Shown: positions 19,181-27,299 of the stretch, piece after piece
How the letters are laid out: every line of letters starts with the position of its first letter
Numbering within the stretch: position 1 is the first letter of the stretch
From: DASXRC01 sp036506495
GTDB taxonomy: Bacteria; Actinomycetota; Actinomycetes; Mycobacteriales; Micromonosporaceae
NCBI GenBank assembly: GCA_036506495.1
Contig: DASXRQ010000152.1
Span: 1 to 64,000 of the forward strand
DNA length: 64,000 nucleotides
Direction: 5' to 3'
Notes under the pieces: generated by a model
Databases searched by the model: none
Told to the model about the DNA's origin: nothing
The model's input: the letters and a program-made list of their open reading frames with translations, nothing else
Program-made: the position numbers and the translations under genes

Positions 19181-20398
19181 ATGTCGATCGAGGGAAGCTG
19201 CGAGCCGAGGTTCGCGCGCGTACGCGAGGAGTTCGAGCGCAACTTCGTCGAGCGTGGCGAGGTGGGAGCGTCCGTGTGCGTGACGCTCGACGGCGAGCCG
19301 GTCGTCGACCTGTGGGGCGGGCAGGCCGATCCGACGGCCGGCCGGGCCTGGGACCGCGACACGATCGGCCACGTCTGGTCGGCCACCAAGGGCGCGACCG
19401 CCTTGTGCGCCCACATGCTGGCGTCCCGCGGCCGGCTCGACCTGAACGCCCCGGTCGCCCGGTACTGGCCGGAGTTCGCGAAGAACGGCAAGGAGTCGGT
19501 GCTCGTCCGGCACCTGCTCAACCATCAGGCCGGGGTGCCGGCGGTGCGCGATCCGCTGCCGGCGGGCTGCTTCTACGACTGGTCGCTGATGGTCGATGCA
19601 CTCGCGCGGGAGGAGCCGTTCTGGCGGCCCGGCACCAGGAACGGCTACCACGCGCTCACGTTCGGGTACCTCGTGGGCGAGGTGATCCGGCGGGTCGATG
19701 GCCGTACCCTCGGTGCCTTCTTCCGCGACGAGGTGGCCGGACCGCTCGGGCTGGACTTCTGGCTCGGCCTGCCGGAGGAGCAGGAGGCGCGCGTCGCGCC
19801 CACGATCCCCGCCGCGCCGCCGGGCCCCGGCGACCCCGTGCCGAGCTTCTACGTGGCGGCGCTGACTGATCCGACCTCCGTGCAGGCGCTGGTGCTGGCC
19901 AACACCGGCGGCTACATGCTGTTGCCCGGCGAATCCGACTGCCGCGCGGCGCACGCGGCGGAGTTCGGCGCGGTCGGCGGGATCACCAACGCCCGCGGGC
20001 TGGCCGGGATGTACCGGGCACTCGCGCTGGGCGGGGCGGCGCTCGTCGACCGCGACCAGCTGGCCGTGATGGGCGCGGTCAGCTCGGCAACCTCGGTCGA
20101 CGCGGTGCTACTGGTGCCATCGCGGTTCACGCTGGGCTTCGTGAAGACGGCGGACAACCGGTATCTGCCGCCGGCCGACCGCGATGGTGTGCTCATGAGC
20201 GAGGAGGCGTTCGGGCACGTCGGGATGGGCGGCTCCCACGGGTTCGCCGACCCGCGGGCGCGCCTGTCGTTCGGATACACGATGAGCCGGCAGGGCACCG
20301 GCCTCGGCGTGAACGAGCGCGGCCAGTCTCTGATCGACGCGGTCTACGCGGCCATCGGGTACCGGCGCGTCGACGACGGCGGCCCCTGGTACGCCTGA
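19181..20398 (+). CDS. Serine hydrolase, beta-lactamase/family VIII esterase type
   Basis: 405 aa from ATG 19181, with GAGG upstream; an in-frame ATG at 19130 lacks a comparable site. The SxxK nucleophile motif is SATK near residue 65, and the Tyr motif reads GYHALTFG near 160, as in family VIII carboxylesterases rather than true class C beta-lactamases. A C-terminal HVGMGGSHGFADP segment takes the place of the KTG motif. It should hydrolyse short esters in the cytoplasm. It diverges from the LAL regulator and may belong to the same regulon. No signal peptide is seen, which argues against antibiotic resistance. Confidence 0.85.
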   Translation: MSIEGSCEPRFARVREEFERNFVERGEVGASVCVTLDGEPVVDLWGGQADPTAGRAWDRDTIGHVWSATKGATALCAHMLASRGRLDLNAPVARYWPEFAKNGKESVLVRHLLNHQAGVPAVRDPLPAGCFYDWSLMVDALAREEPFWRPGTRNGYHALTFGYLVGEVIRRVDGRTLGAFFRDEVAGPLGLDFWLGLPEEQEARVAPTIPAAPPGPGDPVPSFYVAALTDPTSVQALVLANTGGYMLLPGESDCRAAHAAEFGAVGGITNARGLAGMYRALALGGAALVDRDQLAVMGAVSSATSVDAVLLVPSRFTLGFVKTADNRYLPPADRDGVLMSEEAFGHVGMGGSHGFADPRARLSFGYTMSRQGTGLGVNERGQSLIDAVYAAIGYRRVDDGGPWYA

Positions 20399-20429
20399 CG
20401 GTCGGTCGCACGTCGCCGTCCCCGCCTCG

Positions 20430-21044
20430 CTACCGGCAGATGGCGTGCTCGACGTTGGCGACCAGCAGCCGGGCGACCTCATCGACCGACAGGCCCCTGC
20501 CGGTGTAGAGCAGGTCGAAGGCGTCGAAGCTGGTGGTCAGCCATAGGATGTGGGCGGCGTCGTCGACGGTCACATCCGGCCGGAGGAGACCCTGGTCTGC
20601 CAGCCGCTGTGCGAGGTGGGCCATTCCTCCGGTGCGGCGGGCATCGCTGCGCTGCACGGCACCGGCGGTGGCTTCCGGGTCGAGCGCGGCCATGGAGAAC
20701 AGCACGCGGTGCACGTCGCGGTGGGCCGCGAAGTATTCGCAGCTGGCGCGGATGCCTTCGCGCAGGGTCTCGCGCGCGTCCGGGTTGGCGACGGCGGTGC
20801 GCACCCCCTCGAACCCGCCACGCTCCATCAGGTCGGCGGCGACCGCGTCGAACAGTCCGGCGCGGGAGCCGAAGATCAGGTAGATGGTGGAGCGGGCGAC
20901 GCGGGCCGCCCGGGCGACCTGGTCGACGCTGACCGCTTGCGTCGGCGCCTTGCGTAGCCGCTCGTAGACCGCGTCGAGGATGCGGCGGCGGGTCTCCTCC
21001 GCCGCGTCCGCGCGCAGCCGCTGCTCGTACTTGCGGGTCGCCAT
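20430..21044 (-). CDS. TetR-family transcriptional regulator
   Basis: 204 aa. The N-terminal HTH reads ETRRRILDAVYERL then VDQVARAARVARSTIYLIFGSRAGLF, a standard TetR helix-turn-helix. The C-terminal ligand domain is helical. It diverges from the flavin monooxygenase operon; two perfect short palindromes lie between them and are probable operators for both directions. The transcript may be leaderless, since TAGGAT lies eight bases before the ATG and no ribosome site is present. Confidence 0.92.
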   Translation of the reverse strand: MATRKYEQRLRADAAEETRRRILDAVYERLRKAPTQAVSVDQVARAARVARSTIYLIFGSRAGLFDAVAADLMERGGFEGVRTAVANPDARETLREGIRASCEYFAAHRDVHRVLFSMAALDPEATAGAVQRSDARRTGGMAHLAQRLADQGLLRPDVTVDDAAHILWLTTSFDAFDLLYTGRGLSVDEVARLLVANVEHAICR

Positions 21045-21052
21045 CGCCAGCC

Positions 21053-21058
21053 ATCCTA
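21053..21058 (-). promoter_or_regulatory. Probable -10 box of the TetR gene, leaderless
   Basis: On the minus strand TAGGAT is followed by GGCTGGCG and the ATG. A transcript starting seven or eight bases after the box would begin at the start codon, and no Shine-Dalgarno sequence precedes the gene. The upstream palindromes would overlap or adjoin the -35 region. Confidence 0.5.
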
Positions 21059-21068
21059 CATTTCGCTT

Positions 21069-21100
21069 GACAGATTGTCTCGTTTAAGACAAGCTGTCTT
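21069..21100. promoter_or_regulatory. Two tandem TetR-type operators
   Basis: GACA-GAT-TGTC occupies 21069-21079, and AAGACA-AGC-TGTCTT occupies 21086-21100. Both are perfect inverted repeats sharing GACA-N3-TGTC, with centres 19 bases apart. They sit between the TetR gene and the monooxygenase. TTGACA at 21067-21072, a good -35 box for the plus strand, overlaps the first site. Binding would repress both promoters. Assignment to this TetR protein is inferred from position. Confidence 0.7.
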
Positions 21101-21137
21101 GTGAAAACGCGTGCGGCTCAACGAAGGGGTGTGTTCG

Positions 21138-22610
21138 GTGCAGAGGCGAGACGTGCCGGTGCTGATCGTCGGCGCGGGACCGGCCGGCCTCAGCGCCGCG
21201 ATTGCCCTGGCCCGCGAGGGCGTCCGGGCGCTGCTCGTGGAGCGACGGAGCGAGCCGTCGTGCCTGCCGCGGGCCACCGTCGTCAGTACCCGGTCGATGG
21301 AGATCTTCCGCTCGTGGGGGCTCGAAGACCGGATACGGCACGGCGGCGTCGACGTCGAGTGGCTGCTGTGGGCGTGCGAGACCCTCGCCGGCGCAGCGGA
21401 CGGATCCGGCCATGCCGTCGGCTACCCGACGCGGGAGCAGAGCGCAGTCGTCAGCCCGACCGGTCCGGCGTGCGTGCCGCAGGACCACCTCGAGCCGGTC
21501 CTGCTGGCTCACCTCCGCTCGCTGCCGGCCGCGGAGGTCGAGCTGGGCGCCGAGGTGGTCGACGTCATCGACGGGCCCGACGCCGTGCGGGTGACGGTGC
21601 GCGACGCCGGAACCGGTGCGATGCGGGTCGTGGACGCCTGTTACGTCGTCGCGGCCGACGGAGCACACAGCTTCGTGCGGCGAGCCGTCGGCATCCCGAT
21701 GCACGGCCCAGACCGCCTCGCCGCCACCGCTAGCGCGCTGTTTCGCGCCCCGCTGTGGCGGCTGCTCGGCCCCCACCGCTACGGCATCTACGTCGTTAGC
21801 CACGCCCGTGGCCAGGGCACCTTCCTACCCGCCGGCCCGGGCGACCGCTGGCTCTACGGCGTCGGCGGCTACGACCCCGACCGCGAGGGCCCGGCCGACT
21901 TCACGCCGGAACGATTCGCTCGGCTCATCCGGCTTGGCGCGGGCGTGGCCGACCTCGCCGTGCACGTGGAGCGCGTCGGTACCTTCACGTTCGCCGCGCA
22001 GCTCGCCGAGCGCTTCCACGCCGGCCGGGTGTTCCTGATCGGCGACGCCGCGCACCATGTCACGCCGCGTGGCGGCACCGGCATGAACACCGCGATCGCC
22101 GACGGCCACGACCTGGGTTGGAAGCTTGCCTGGGTGCTGCGCGGCTGGGCGGAACCCGAACTGCTCGACTCCTACGAGGCCGAGCGCCGGCCTGTAGCGG
22201 AGCACAACGTGACCCGGTCGGCCGACCCGAACGGCTCGCGGCGCCCCGTCGACGAGGAGCTGGTCGCCGACCTCGGCGGACGCGTCCCGCATCGGTGGCT
22301 GCCGGGGTCCCACACCTCCACTCTTGACCTGCTCGGGCGTGGGCTCACTGTGTTCACGGGTCCGCAGCGACGTCGCTGGGACGCGGCGGCCGCCAGAACG
22401 ACGACGCCACTGCCACTCACCGTCCACGCGCTTGACCCGGTGACCGCCCGCGCGATGGGCATCCCCGACGGCGGGGCGCTGCTGGCCCGGCCCGATGGCA
22501 CCCCGGCCGGCTGGTGGCCGGCCGGCGAGGAGGTGCAGGCGCTGCAGTCGCCGCCGCGTCTGCAACGGGCGGGCGCGTATGCTCACGTCCCCGGTGTCGA
22601 CCGCCGGTAG
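21138..22610 (+). CDS. FAD-dependent monooxygenase (PheA/TfdB aromatic hydroxylase type)
   Basis: 490 aa from GTG 21138, nine bases after AAGGGG; GTG 21111 and 21129 are alternatives. The dinucleotide fold VLIVGAGPAGLSAAIALA opens the protein. The DG motif region reads YVVAADGAHSFVRR near residue 180, and the second FAD motif GRVFLIGDAAHHVTPRGGTGMNT is near 300. The C-terminal thioredoxin-like domain of phenol hydroxylases is short or absent. It would hydroxylate an aromatic or polyketide-like substrate with NAD(P)H and O2. It heads an operon with an SDR and an esterase under TetR control. Confidence 0.88.
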   Translation: MQRRDVPVLIVGAGPAGLSAAIALAREGVRALLVERRSEPSCLPRATVVSTRSMEIFRSWGLEDRIRHGGVDVEWLLWACETLAGAADGSGHAVGYPTREQSAVVSPTGPACVPQDHLEPVLLAHLRSLPAAEVELGAEVVDVIDGPDAVRVTVRDAGTGAMRVVDACYVVAADGAHSFVRRAVGIPMHGPDRLAATASALFRAPLWRLLGPHRYGIYVVSHARGQGTFLPAGPGDRWLYGVGGYDPDREGPADFTPERFARLIRLGAGVADLAVHVERVGTFTFAAQLAERFHAGRVFLIGDAAHHVTPRGGTGMNTAIADGHDLGWKLAWVLRGWAEPELLDSYEAERRPVAEHNVTRSADPNGSRRPVDEELVADLGGRVPHRWLPGSHTSTLDLLGRGLTVFTGPQRRRWDAAAARTTTPLPLTVHALDPVTARAMGIPDGGALLARPDGTPAGWWPAGEEVQALQSPPRLQRAGAYAHVPGVDRR

Positions 22611-22656
22611 CCCGGGCCGGGCGGCGATGGCGCGGTGCTGCGAGAGATGGTGAAAC

Positions 22657-23433
22657 GTGTCCGCTGAATCGGTGCCGCTTTCCGCACTTCCCGAACTGGG
22701 CCTTGCCGGACAGCGGGCCGTCGTCACTGGAGGCGCCGGCGGAATCGGCCTGGCCATCGCCCGTCGACTGCGCGCCTGTGGGGCGTACGTCATCGTCGTC
22801 GACAGGGATGAGCAGGCGCTTCGGAGCGCGTTTCCCAACGACGAGTGTGCGCCCGTCCGTGCGGACATCGCGGCGGACGCGGCCGACCTGGCCGACCGCC
22901 TCCTGCGCGACCACGGTCCGATATCGCTCGTGGTCAACAACGTCGGAGTGACGACACCGCACCGGTTCCTGGAGCTGGAGAGTCGCGATTACCACCAGGT
23001 CTTCGGGGCCAACCTCGACGGCCCGTGGTTCTTCACTCGCCAGCTCGCGCGCGGACTCGTCCGCGCCAGCGTCGAGGGATCGATCCTGTTCATCTCGTCC
23101 GTGCACGACACGTTCATCCGGATGTACCCGCACTACAGCACCAGCAAGGCGGCCACCGCGATGCTGGTCAGGGAGCTCGCGTACGAGCTGGCACCGCACC
23201 GGATCCGCGTCAACGCGATCTCCCCCGGCTGGATCAGGACGGGGGAGGACCCGCCGGACGAGCGGCTACGAAAGGTCACCCACCAGGTTCCTGCGGGCGT
23301 GCCCGGTGAGCCCGACGACGTCGCGCGGCTGGCGGTCGTCCTGCTCAGCAACGCGTGGTCGGGCTATGTGACGGGTGCGAACCTGACCGTCGACGGCGGC
23401 CTCTCGCTGCACAACTGGCTCATGGACCTCTGA
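22657..23433 (+). CDS. Short-chain dehydrogenase/reductase
   Basis: 258 aa from GTG 22657. Cofactor loop TGGAGGIG near residue 24, NNVGV in place of NNAG, and YSTSKAA with the catalytic Tyr and Lys near 160. The C-terminal ANLTVDGG is typical of classical SDRs. It lies 46 bases after the monooxygenase and 16 bases before the esterase. It probably oxidises or reduces an alcohol/ketone in the same route. Confidence 0.88.
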   Translation: MSAESVPLSALPELGLAGQRAVVTGGAGGIGLAIARRLRACGAYVIVVDRDEQALRSAFPNDECAPVRADIAADAADLADRLLRDHGPISLVVNNVGVTTPHRFLELESRDYHQVFGANLDGPWFFTRQLARGLVRASVEGSILFISSVHDTFIRMYPHYSTSKAATAMLVRELAYELAPHRIRVNAISPGWIRTGEDPPDERLRKVTHQVPAGVPGEPDDVARLAVVLLSNAWSGYVTGANLTVDGGLSLHNWLMDL

Positions 23434-23449
23434 CCGGTACGGTGGGCGG

Positions 23450-24253
23450 GTGGTGGAGCCTGATGTCTTGCCGCCGGCCCGGTCAACCGTGACCCACGCA
23501 ACCATCACGGTGTCCGAGCCGGTCGGGTTCCGACCGCTGCGCACGGACCTGCACCTGCCACCCGGCGGCGGTCCCCATCCGCTCGTCGTGTGGGTGCATG
23601 GCGGCGGCTGGCAATCCGGCAGCCGGCTCACGCTGCCGGAGACCATCGCGCCGCACGGCTTCCACGAGCGCCACGTCGCGCGGGGGTACGCCGTGGCCGA
23701 CGTCGACTACCGGCTGAGCTCCGAGGCGCAGTACCCGGCACAGCTCGTGGACGTGCAGGCGGCGGTGGGGTGGCTGCACCGGCACGCGTTCGCGCTCGGG
23801 CTGGATCCCGCCCGGTTCGCCACCATGGGCGAGTCGGCCGGGGGACATCTGGCCGCCATGGTCGGGCTGCTCGGTGCCGGCGATGCGGAGATCCGGGCGG
23901 TGGTCAACTGGTATGGCGCCACCGACCTGACCGACTTCAGCCACACCGATCCGGACACCGCACCGGCCGTGCTGCTCGGCGGTGCGATCGGCGAGCGGCT
24001 CGACTTCGCCCGGTTCGCCAGCCCGGTTCACCGCGTACACCCCGGCGCGCCGCCCTTCCTCAATGTCCACGGCACCGCGGACACCATCGTCCCGTACCGG
24101 CAGAGCGAGGCGCTCGCCGAGGCGCTGCGGGCGCACGGCGTACGCGCCGACCTGCTGCCCGTGCCGGACGCCGGCCATTGCTTCGAAGGCTGGTCCGACA
24201 TCGGCGGGGTCATCGATGCGGGTATCGACTTCCTCGACGATGTGCTGAAGTAG
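23450..24253 (+). CDS. Alpha/beta hydrolase, HSL/BD-FAE-type esterase
   Basis: 267 aa. The oxyanion motif is HGGGW near residue 47 and the nucleophile elbow is GESAGG near 127. The Asp (HGTADTIVP) and His (DAGHCFEG) of the triad follow. This is the hormone-sensitive-lipase-like esterase branch. GTG 23450 and GTG 23453 are both possible starts. It closes the TetR-controlled operon and may hydrolyse an ester or lactone made by the monooxygenase. Confidence 0.88.
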   Translation: MVEPDVLPPARSTVTHATITVSEPVGFRPLRTDLHLPPGGGPHPLVVWVHGGGWQSGSRLTLPETIAPHGFHERHVARGYAVADVDYRLSSEAQYPAQLVDVQAAVGWLHRHAFALGLDPARFATMGESAGGHLAAMVGLLGAGDAEIRAVVNWYGATDLTDFSHTDPDTAPAVLLGGAIGERLDFARFASPVHRVHPGAPPFLNVHGTADTIVPYRQSEALAEALRAHGVRADLLPVPDAGHCFEGWSDIGGVIDAGIDFLDDVLK

Positions 24254-24420
24254 CGGGGGCCTCGCTGTCCGTAGGCGTCCGCACCTCGTAGTGATCTCGC
24301 GACGTCCTACCTGAACTGAGTCGAAAATGAATCGGCCGACGGCCTGGGCGGGCACGTCACCGACCGGGTCGTTGGTCCCGAACCGGTCCGCACGTCGTCG
24401 GTCCCATGGCCGAGCTTTGG

Positions 24421-25425
24421 TCAGCTGGGCCGGGTGTCCGTGGTGAGGATGACCTCGTCGAGGGGTCGGCGCGGTGTAGCCGGGGCCGGTGTGATCGGGT
24501 AGCCGATCCGCAGTACCGTCTGGACGACCTGTCCGGTGACGGAGTCGGCGAGCAGGGCGCGCAGTTTGGGGACCTCGAGGAGCTGGCTCAGCGGCGTCGC
24601 GGCCAGGCCGCGCAGGGTGGCGGTCAGCAGCACCCGTTGTAGCGCGGCGCCGGCGCGCAGCCAGTCAGCTGGGGCGTCGCCGGTGGTGAACAGCAGGATC
24701 AGTGTGGGGTCCGGCTCGAACGCCACCGTGGCGGTGGGGGCGCCGTGGCCAAGTGCAAAGTCCCGCAGCGGGAGGGCCCGGTCGGTGTCGCGGGGTCCGA
24801 ACGCCTGTCGGGGCACCCCGTCGCGGGGGCCGAACCCGCCGGTGGTGGTCCAGGCGGCCAGTTCGGCCCGGTATCTCGGGTCGGTGCGCATCCCGTTTTC
24901 GGCGGTGCGGGTGAGGCTGAGCACGCCGTCGCGCAGCGCCGGGTCGACGGCGAGCAGCGCGGCCTGTTCGGCGGCCGCCGCGGCGGCCAGCTCCTCCAGG
25001 GTGCCGAAGGGCACCGACTTGTCCGCGAACGGTCGGCGGTTGGTGTGCCGGCGCGGGATCGTCTCGGCCAGCGCCACGACGGCTGCCGGCGCGGCGGCCG
25101 CGCGGTCCATCGTCAGCCGCGCCGCCAGGTTCGGCTGGTCGCGGTCGGGCATCAGACGCACCCGGGTCTCGCGTCCGTGCGCGCGCACGGCCAGGCGCAA
25201 GTTGAAGATGGCGGCGCCGACGCTGACGAACATCTCCCGGCCGTCCGGATCCAGCGTGGCCAGCTGGCGGCGCCGGTCGACCAGCACGTCGATCGCGTCG
25301 CCCCGGGGGCGGAACAGCCATGGCTGGGTGTTGTGGACCGACGGCGCGGCGCTCGCCGCGAGCAGGCATTCACGCAGCGCCGGTCCGGGTCTGCCGGCCG
25401 CGTCGTACCAGGCGGATTCAGGCAT
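24421..25425 (-). CDS. Acg-type nitroreductase-family flavoprotein
   Basis: 334 aa. The N-terminal segment APSVHNTQPWLF and IPRRHTNRRPF near the middle are hallmarks of the Acg/Rv2032 group, DosR-regulon proteins with two half nitroreductase folds. FMN binding is typical of the superfamily; Acg itself is thought to store or sequester FMN. It diverges from a CBS protein, and a DosR-box-like palindrome lies 59 bases upstream. A role in hypoxia or redox dormancy is inferred from family and neighbours. Confidence 0.85.
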   Translation of the reverse strand: MPESAWYDAAGRPGPALRECLLAASAAPSVHNTQPWLFRPRGDAIDVLVDRRRQLATLDPDGREMFVSVGAAIFNLRLAVRAHGRETRVRLMPDRDQPNLAARLTMDRAAAAPAAVVALAETIPRRHTNRRPFADKSVPFGTLEELAAAAAAEQAALLAVDPALRDGVLSLTRTAENGMRTDPRYRAELAAWTTTGGFGPRDGVPRQAFGPRDTDRALPLRDFALGHGAPTATVAFEPDPTLILLFTTGDAPADWLRAGAALQRVLLTATLRGLAATPLSQLLEVPKLRALLADSVTGQVVQTVLRIGYPITPAPATPRRPLDEVILTTDTRPS

Positions 25426-25483
25426 GCCACCAGCATCAGCGACGGTTTCCGGACGCTGCCACGGCCGTGCGTGCCGTGACCCC

Positions 25484-25497
25484 GGGCCGAAGGTCCC
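25484..25497. promoter_or_regulatory. DosR/DevR-box-like palindrome
   Basis: GGGCCGAAGGTCCC has the arms GGGnC and GnCCC around four bases, matching the core of the mycobacterial DosR box (GGGAC-N4-GTCCC) except one arm base. It lies between the Acg-type gene and the CBS gene, the expected class of targets. No DosR/DosS pair is in this window, so the regulator would be encoded elsewhere. Confidence 0.4.
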
Positions 25498-25646
25498 AGC
25501 GTGGCGGTGCCCGGGACCGAGCCAGCCGCCCGGCGGGCCGACGGTGTGTCGCCGGGCTCATCGGGCCGGCCGGCCGCCGCGCAGGATCAGGGGTAATCAC
25601 CGCTCGTCCCCCCGGGCGGGTACAGCGACCCGAACACTGGGGCGTA

Positions 25647-25666
25647 TGGACCTACCGGTTCGTCCA
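25647..25666. promoter_or_regulatory. 20-bp interrupted palindrome upstream of the CBS gene
   Basis: The sequence has TGGAC at one end, GTCCA at the other and ACCGGT at the centre, with 16 of 20 positions symmetric. It sits 68 bases before the GTG of the CBS gene. It could bind a dimeric regulator; which one is unknown. Confidence 0.35.
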
Positions 25667-25733
25667 TGGCCGGCGGCACGCTCACTTCCACAGGCGCGGG
25701 CATCGGATCCGGGCCGTGATCCCGGAGGCGACC

Positions 25734-26178
25734 GTGAAGGCGATATACACGGCGCGGCAACCGCCGCCACCGCCGCAGCGCCCGAACCCAGGGGTAGCGC
25801 AGCGGCCGATCAGCGACGCGATGAGTAGCCCGGTGTTGTGCGTGCGTGGCGGCACCCTGCTCGGCGACGCGGTGCAGGCGATGGTGCGCTCCGCACGCCG
25901 CCATCTAGTCGTCATCGATGACGCCGGCCGGTGTGTCGGCGTGCTGGCCGACCGGGCCGTCGCCACCTGGGCGCACGATCCGGCCGCGTTTACCCACGAC
26001 CCGGTCAGCGCCGCCATGGATCCCCATCCAGCCACTCTCGGTGCCCGGGCGCGGATCGCGGACGCCGCACGCCTCATGAGCGCGGCCGGAGGTCGACGCG
26101 GTGGTCGTCACCGATGCCCATCGGGTGCCCGTCGGCATCGTTACCGGCGGCGACCTCATCAGGCTGCTCGGCGGCTAG
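25734..26178 (+). pseudogene. CBS-domain protein with an apparent frameshift in the second CBS repeat
   Basis: GTG 25734 is preceded by GGAGG at ideal distance. Residues about 27-85 form one CBS motif (AMSSPVLCVRGGTL ... LVVIDDAGRCVGVLADR). The second begins VSAAMDPHPATLGARARIADAARLMSAAG and then breaks: the expected ending EVDAVVVTDAHRVPVGIVTGG continues in another frame from about 26090 and ends at TAG 26176. The total is 445 bases, one more than a multiple of three, so one base seems to have been gained near GCCGGAGGTC. CBS proteins of this size (Hrp1-like) belong to hypoxia regulons. It may be a real inactivation or a sequencing error. Confidence 0.7.
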
Positions 26179-26208
26179 CCGGGCCCAGCGCTCCGATCGG
26201 TGGCAACG

Positions 26209-26655
26209 ATGTCTGACTCGTACGACCTGCTTCGCGCCCAGCGTTTCCTCGACGGACTCAACGACTGGCAGCTGCAGCGGCTGGCCCAACACGCCCAGCG
26301 GTCCATGTTCCACGCCGGCAACCGGGTCTTTCGGGAAGGAGACGCGGCCGACCGGATGTGGCTGATCGTTGCCGGCCGGGTGGCCGTCGACACCCACCTT
26401 CCCCGGCAAGGCGACGTCGTCGTGGACACGCTCGGACCCGGCGCCGTCCTCGGCTGGTCCTGGCTGGTTCCGCCGCACCGGTGGCGCTTCGGCGCCGTGG
26501 CCATCGAGACCACCCACACCATCGAGATGGACGGGCCGTCGGTGCGAGAGTTGTGCCATAACGACCCCCTCCTCGGCTTCCAGTTGGCGTTGGGCGTCAT
26601 CCAGGTCGTCACCGAGCGGCTCCGCGCGACCCGGCACCGGCTGGCCAGCGGATGA
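26209..26655 (+). CDS. Cyclic-nucleotide-binding domain protein without HTH
   Basis: 148 aa from ATG 26209 (GTG 26200 is possible). The Crp-like beta roll is clear: HAGNRVFREGDAADRMWLIVAGRVAV, then DVVVDTLGPGAVLGWSWLVPPHRWRFGAVA. The phosphate-binding cassette is altered (WSWLVPPHRWRFGAVA where cAMP binders have GE-L-x5-RSA), so the ligand may not be cAMP. There is no DNA-binding domain, so it should act as a sensor by protein contact. It follows the CBS gene by 30 bases. Confidence 0.8.
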   Translation: MSDSYDLLRAQRFLDGLNDWQLQRLAQHAQRSMFHAGNRVFREGDAADRMWLIVAGRVAVDTHLPRQGDVVVDTLGPGAVLGWSWLVPPHRWRFGAVAIETTHTIEMDGPSVRELCHNDPLLGFQLALGVIQVVTERLRATRHRLASG

Positions 26656-26990
26656 CGTGAGGCGCCTGTCAACGTCTCGACCGAACGCGGGTAGGGCTGG
26701 CGCGTCGTCGAACTGGTGGCGCAGCTCCTCGCCCTCGACGTCCACATTGGGGGGACGCGGTCGAGCCAGCGTGGTAGCCAGCAGGCAGCCTGGCCGGGCA
26801 GGTCATCACCGCAGGCACGATGGTCATAGGTACCGCTCTGCGGGCATCCGGGTGATCAGGAAGACCGGGGTGGTGCGGCGGGAGTCGCGGGACCCTAGAC
26901 CTCTGCTCGCCGATGGTGGAGCCTTCGCCGGCAGCCCGCGCTCATACCCCCCCGGGTACACTCGAGGCCGGAGTCGGAGGGGGGCTGGCG
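26656..26990. other. 335-base region without a supported gene
   Basis: No frame in this stretch gives a convincing protein on either strand; several short open stretches are interrupted by stops. It ends with the operator and ribosome site of the CsoR-family gene (see 26945-26958). Confidence 0.6.
26945..26958. promoter_or_regulatory. CsoR-type operator
   Basis: TACCC-CCCC-GGGTA is a perfect five-base inverted repeat around a C tract, the classic shape of CsoR/RcnR-family operators. It lies 33 bases before the ATG of the CsoR-family gene, indicating autoregulation together with the methyltransferase gene. Confidence 0.7.
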
Positions 26991-27260
26991 ATGCGGGTCG
27001 ACGAGACCGCAACCGGTGACGTGATCAAGCGGTTGCGGCGAGCCGAGGGGCAGATCCGTGGTGTGATCGGGATGCTCGAGGAAGGCCGCGACTGCGCCGA
27101 GGTCGTGACCCAGCTGGCCGCGGTGTCTCGGGCTCTGGACCGGGCCGGCTTCAAAATTGTCGCCAGCGGGCTGCAGCAGTGCTTAACCACGGCCGAGGAC
27201 GGCAAGGACCCGAGCGTCGATCTGGAAAAGATGGAACGACTGTTCCTTTCCCTCGCGTAG
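26991..27260 (+). CDS. CsoR/FrmR-family metal- or thiol-sensing repressor
   Basis: 89 aa from ATG 26991, preceded by GGAGGGGGG. The four-helix family signature RLRRAEGQIRGVIGML is at residues 14-29, then GRDC (Cys35) and SGLQQC (Cys64). In copper-sensing CsoR the motif is HLxxC; here the His is Gly60, so the Cys-His-Cys copper site is incomplete. Two-cysteine members can sense persulfide or other electrophiles. A typical operator lies upstream. The downstream ICMT-like gene is its probable target. Confidence 0.88.
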   Translation: MRVDETATGDVIKRLRRAEGQIRGVIGMLEEGRDCAEVVTQLAAVSRALDRAGFKIVASGLQQCLTTAEDGKDPSVDLEKMERLFLSLA

Positions 27261-27299
27261 GCGGACTCCGTGGCGGGCGGTCATAGGAGCTGAGGTCAG

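Noticed and set aside
19181..20398. Antibiotic-resistance beta-lactamase
   Set aside because: No signal peptide, no KTG motif and a family VIII Tyr motif; esterase is the better reading.
24254..24420. Further DosR-like sites between the esterase and the nitroreductase
   Set aside because: GGCC and GGTCC runs are present but the arms are not symmetric at the right spacing.
26656..26940. Short frames before the CsoR gene
   Set aside because: Each is broken by stops or composition-driven; no motif could be recognised.
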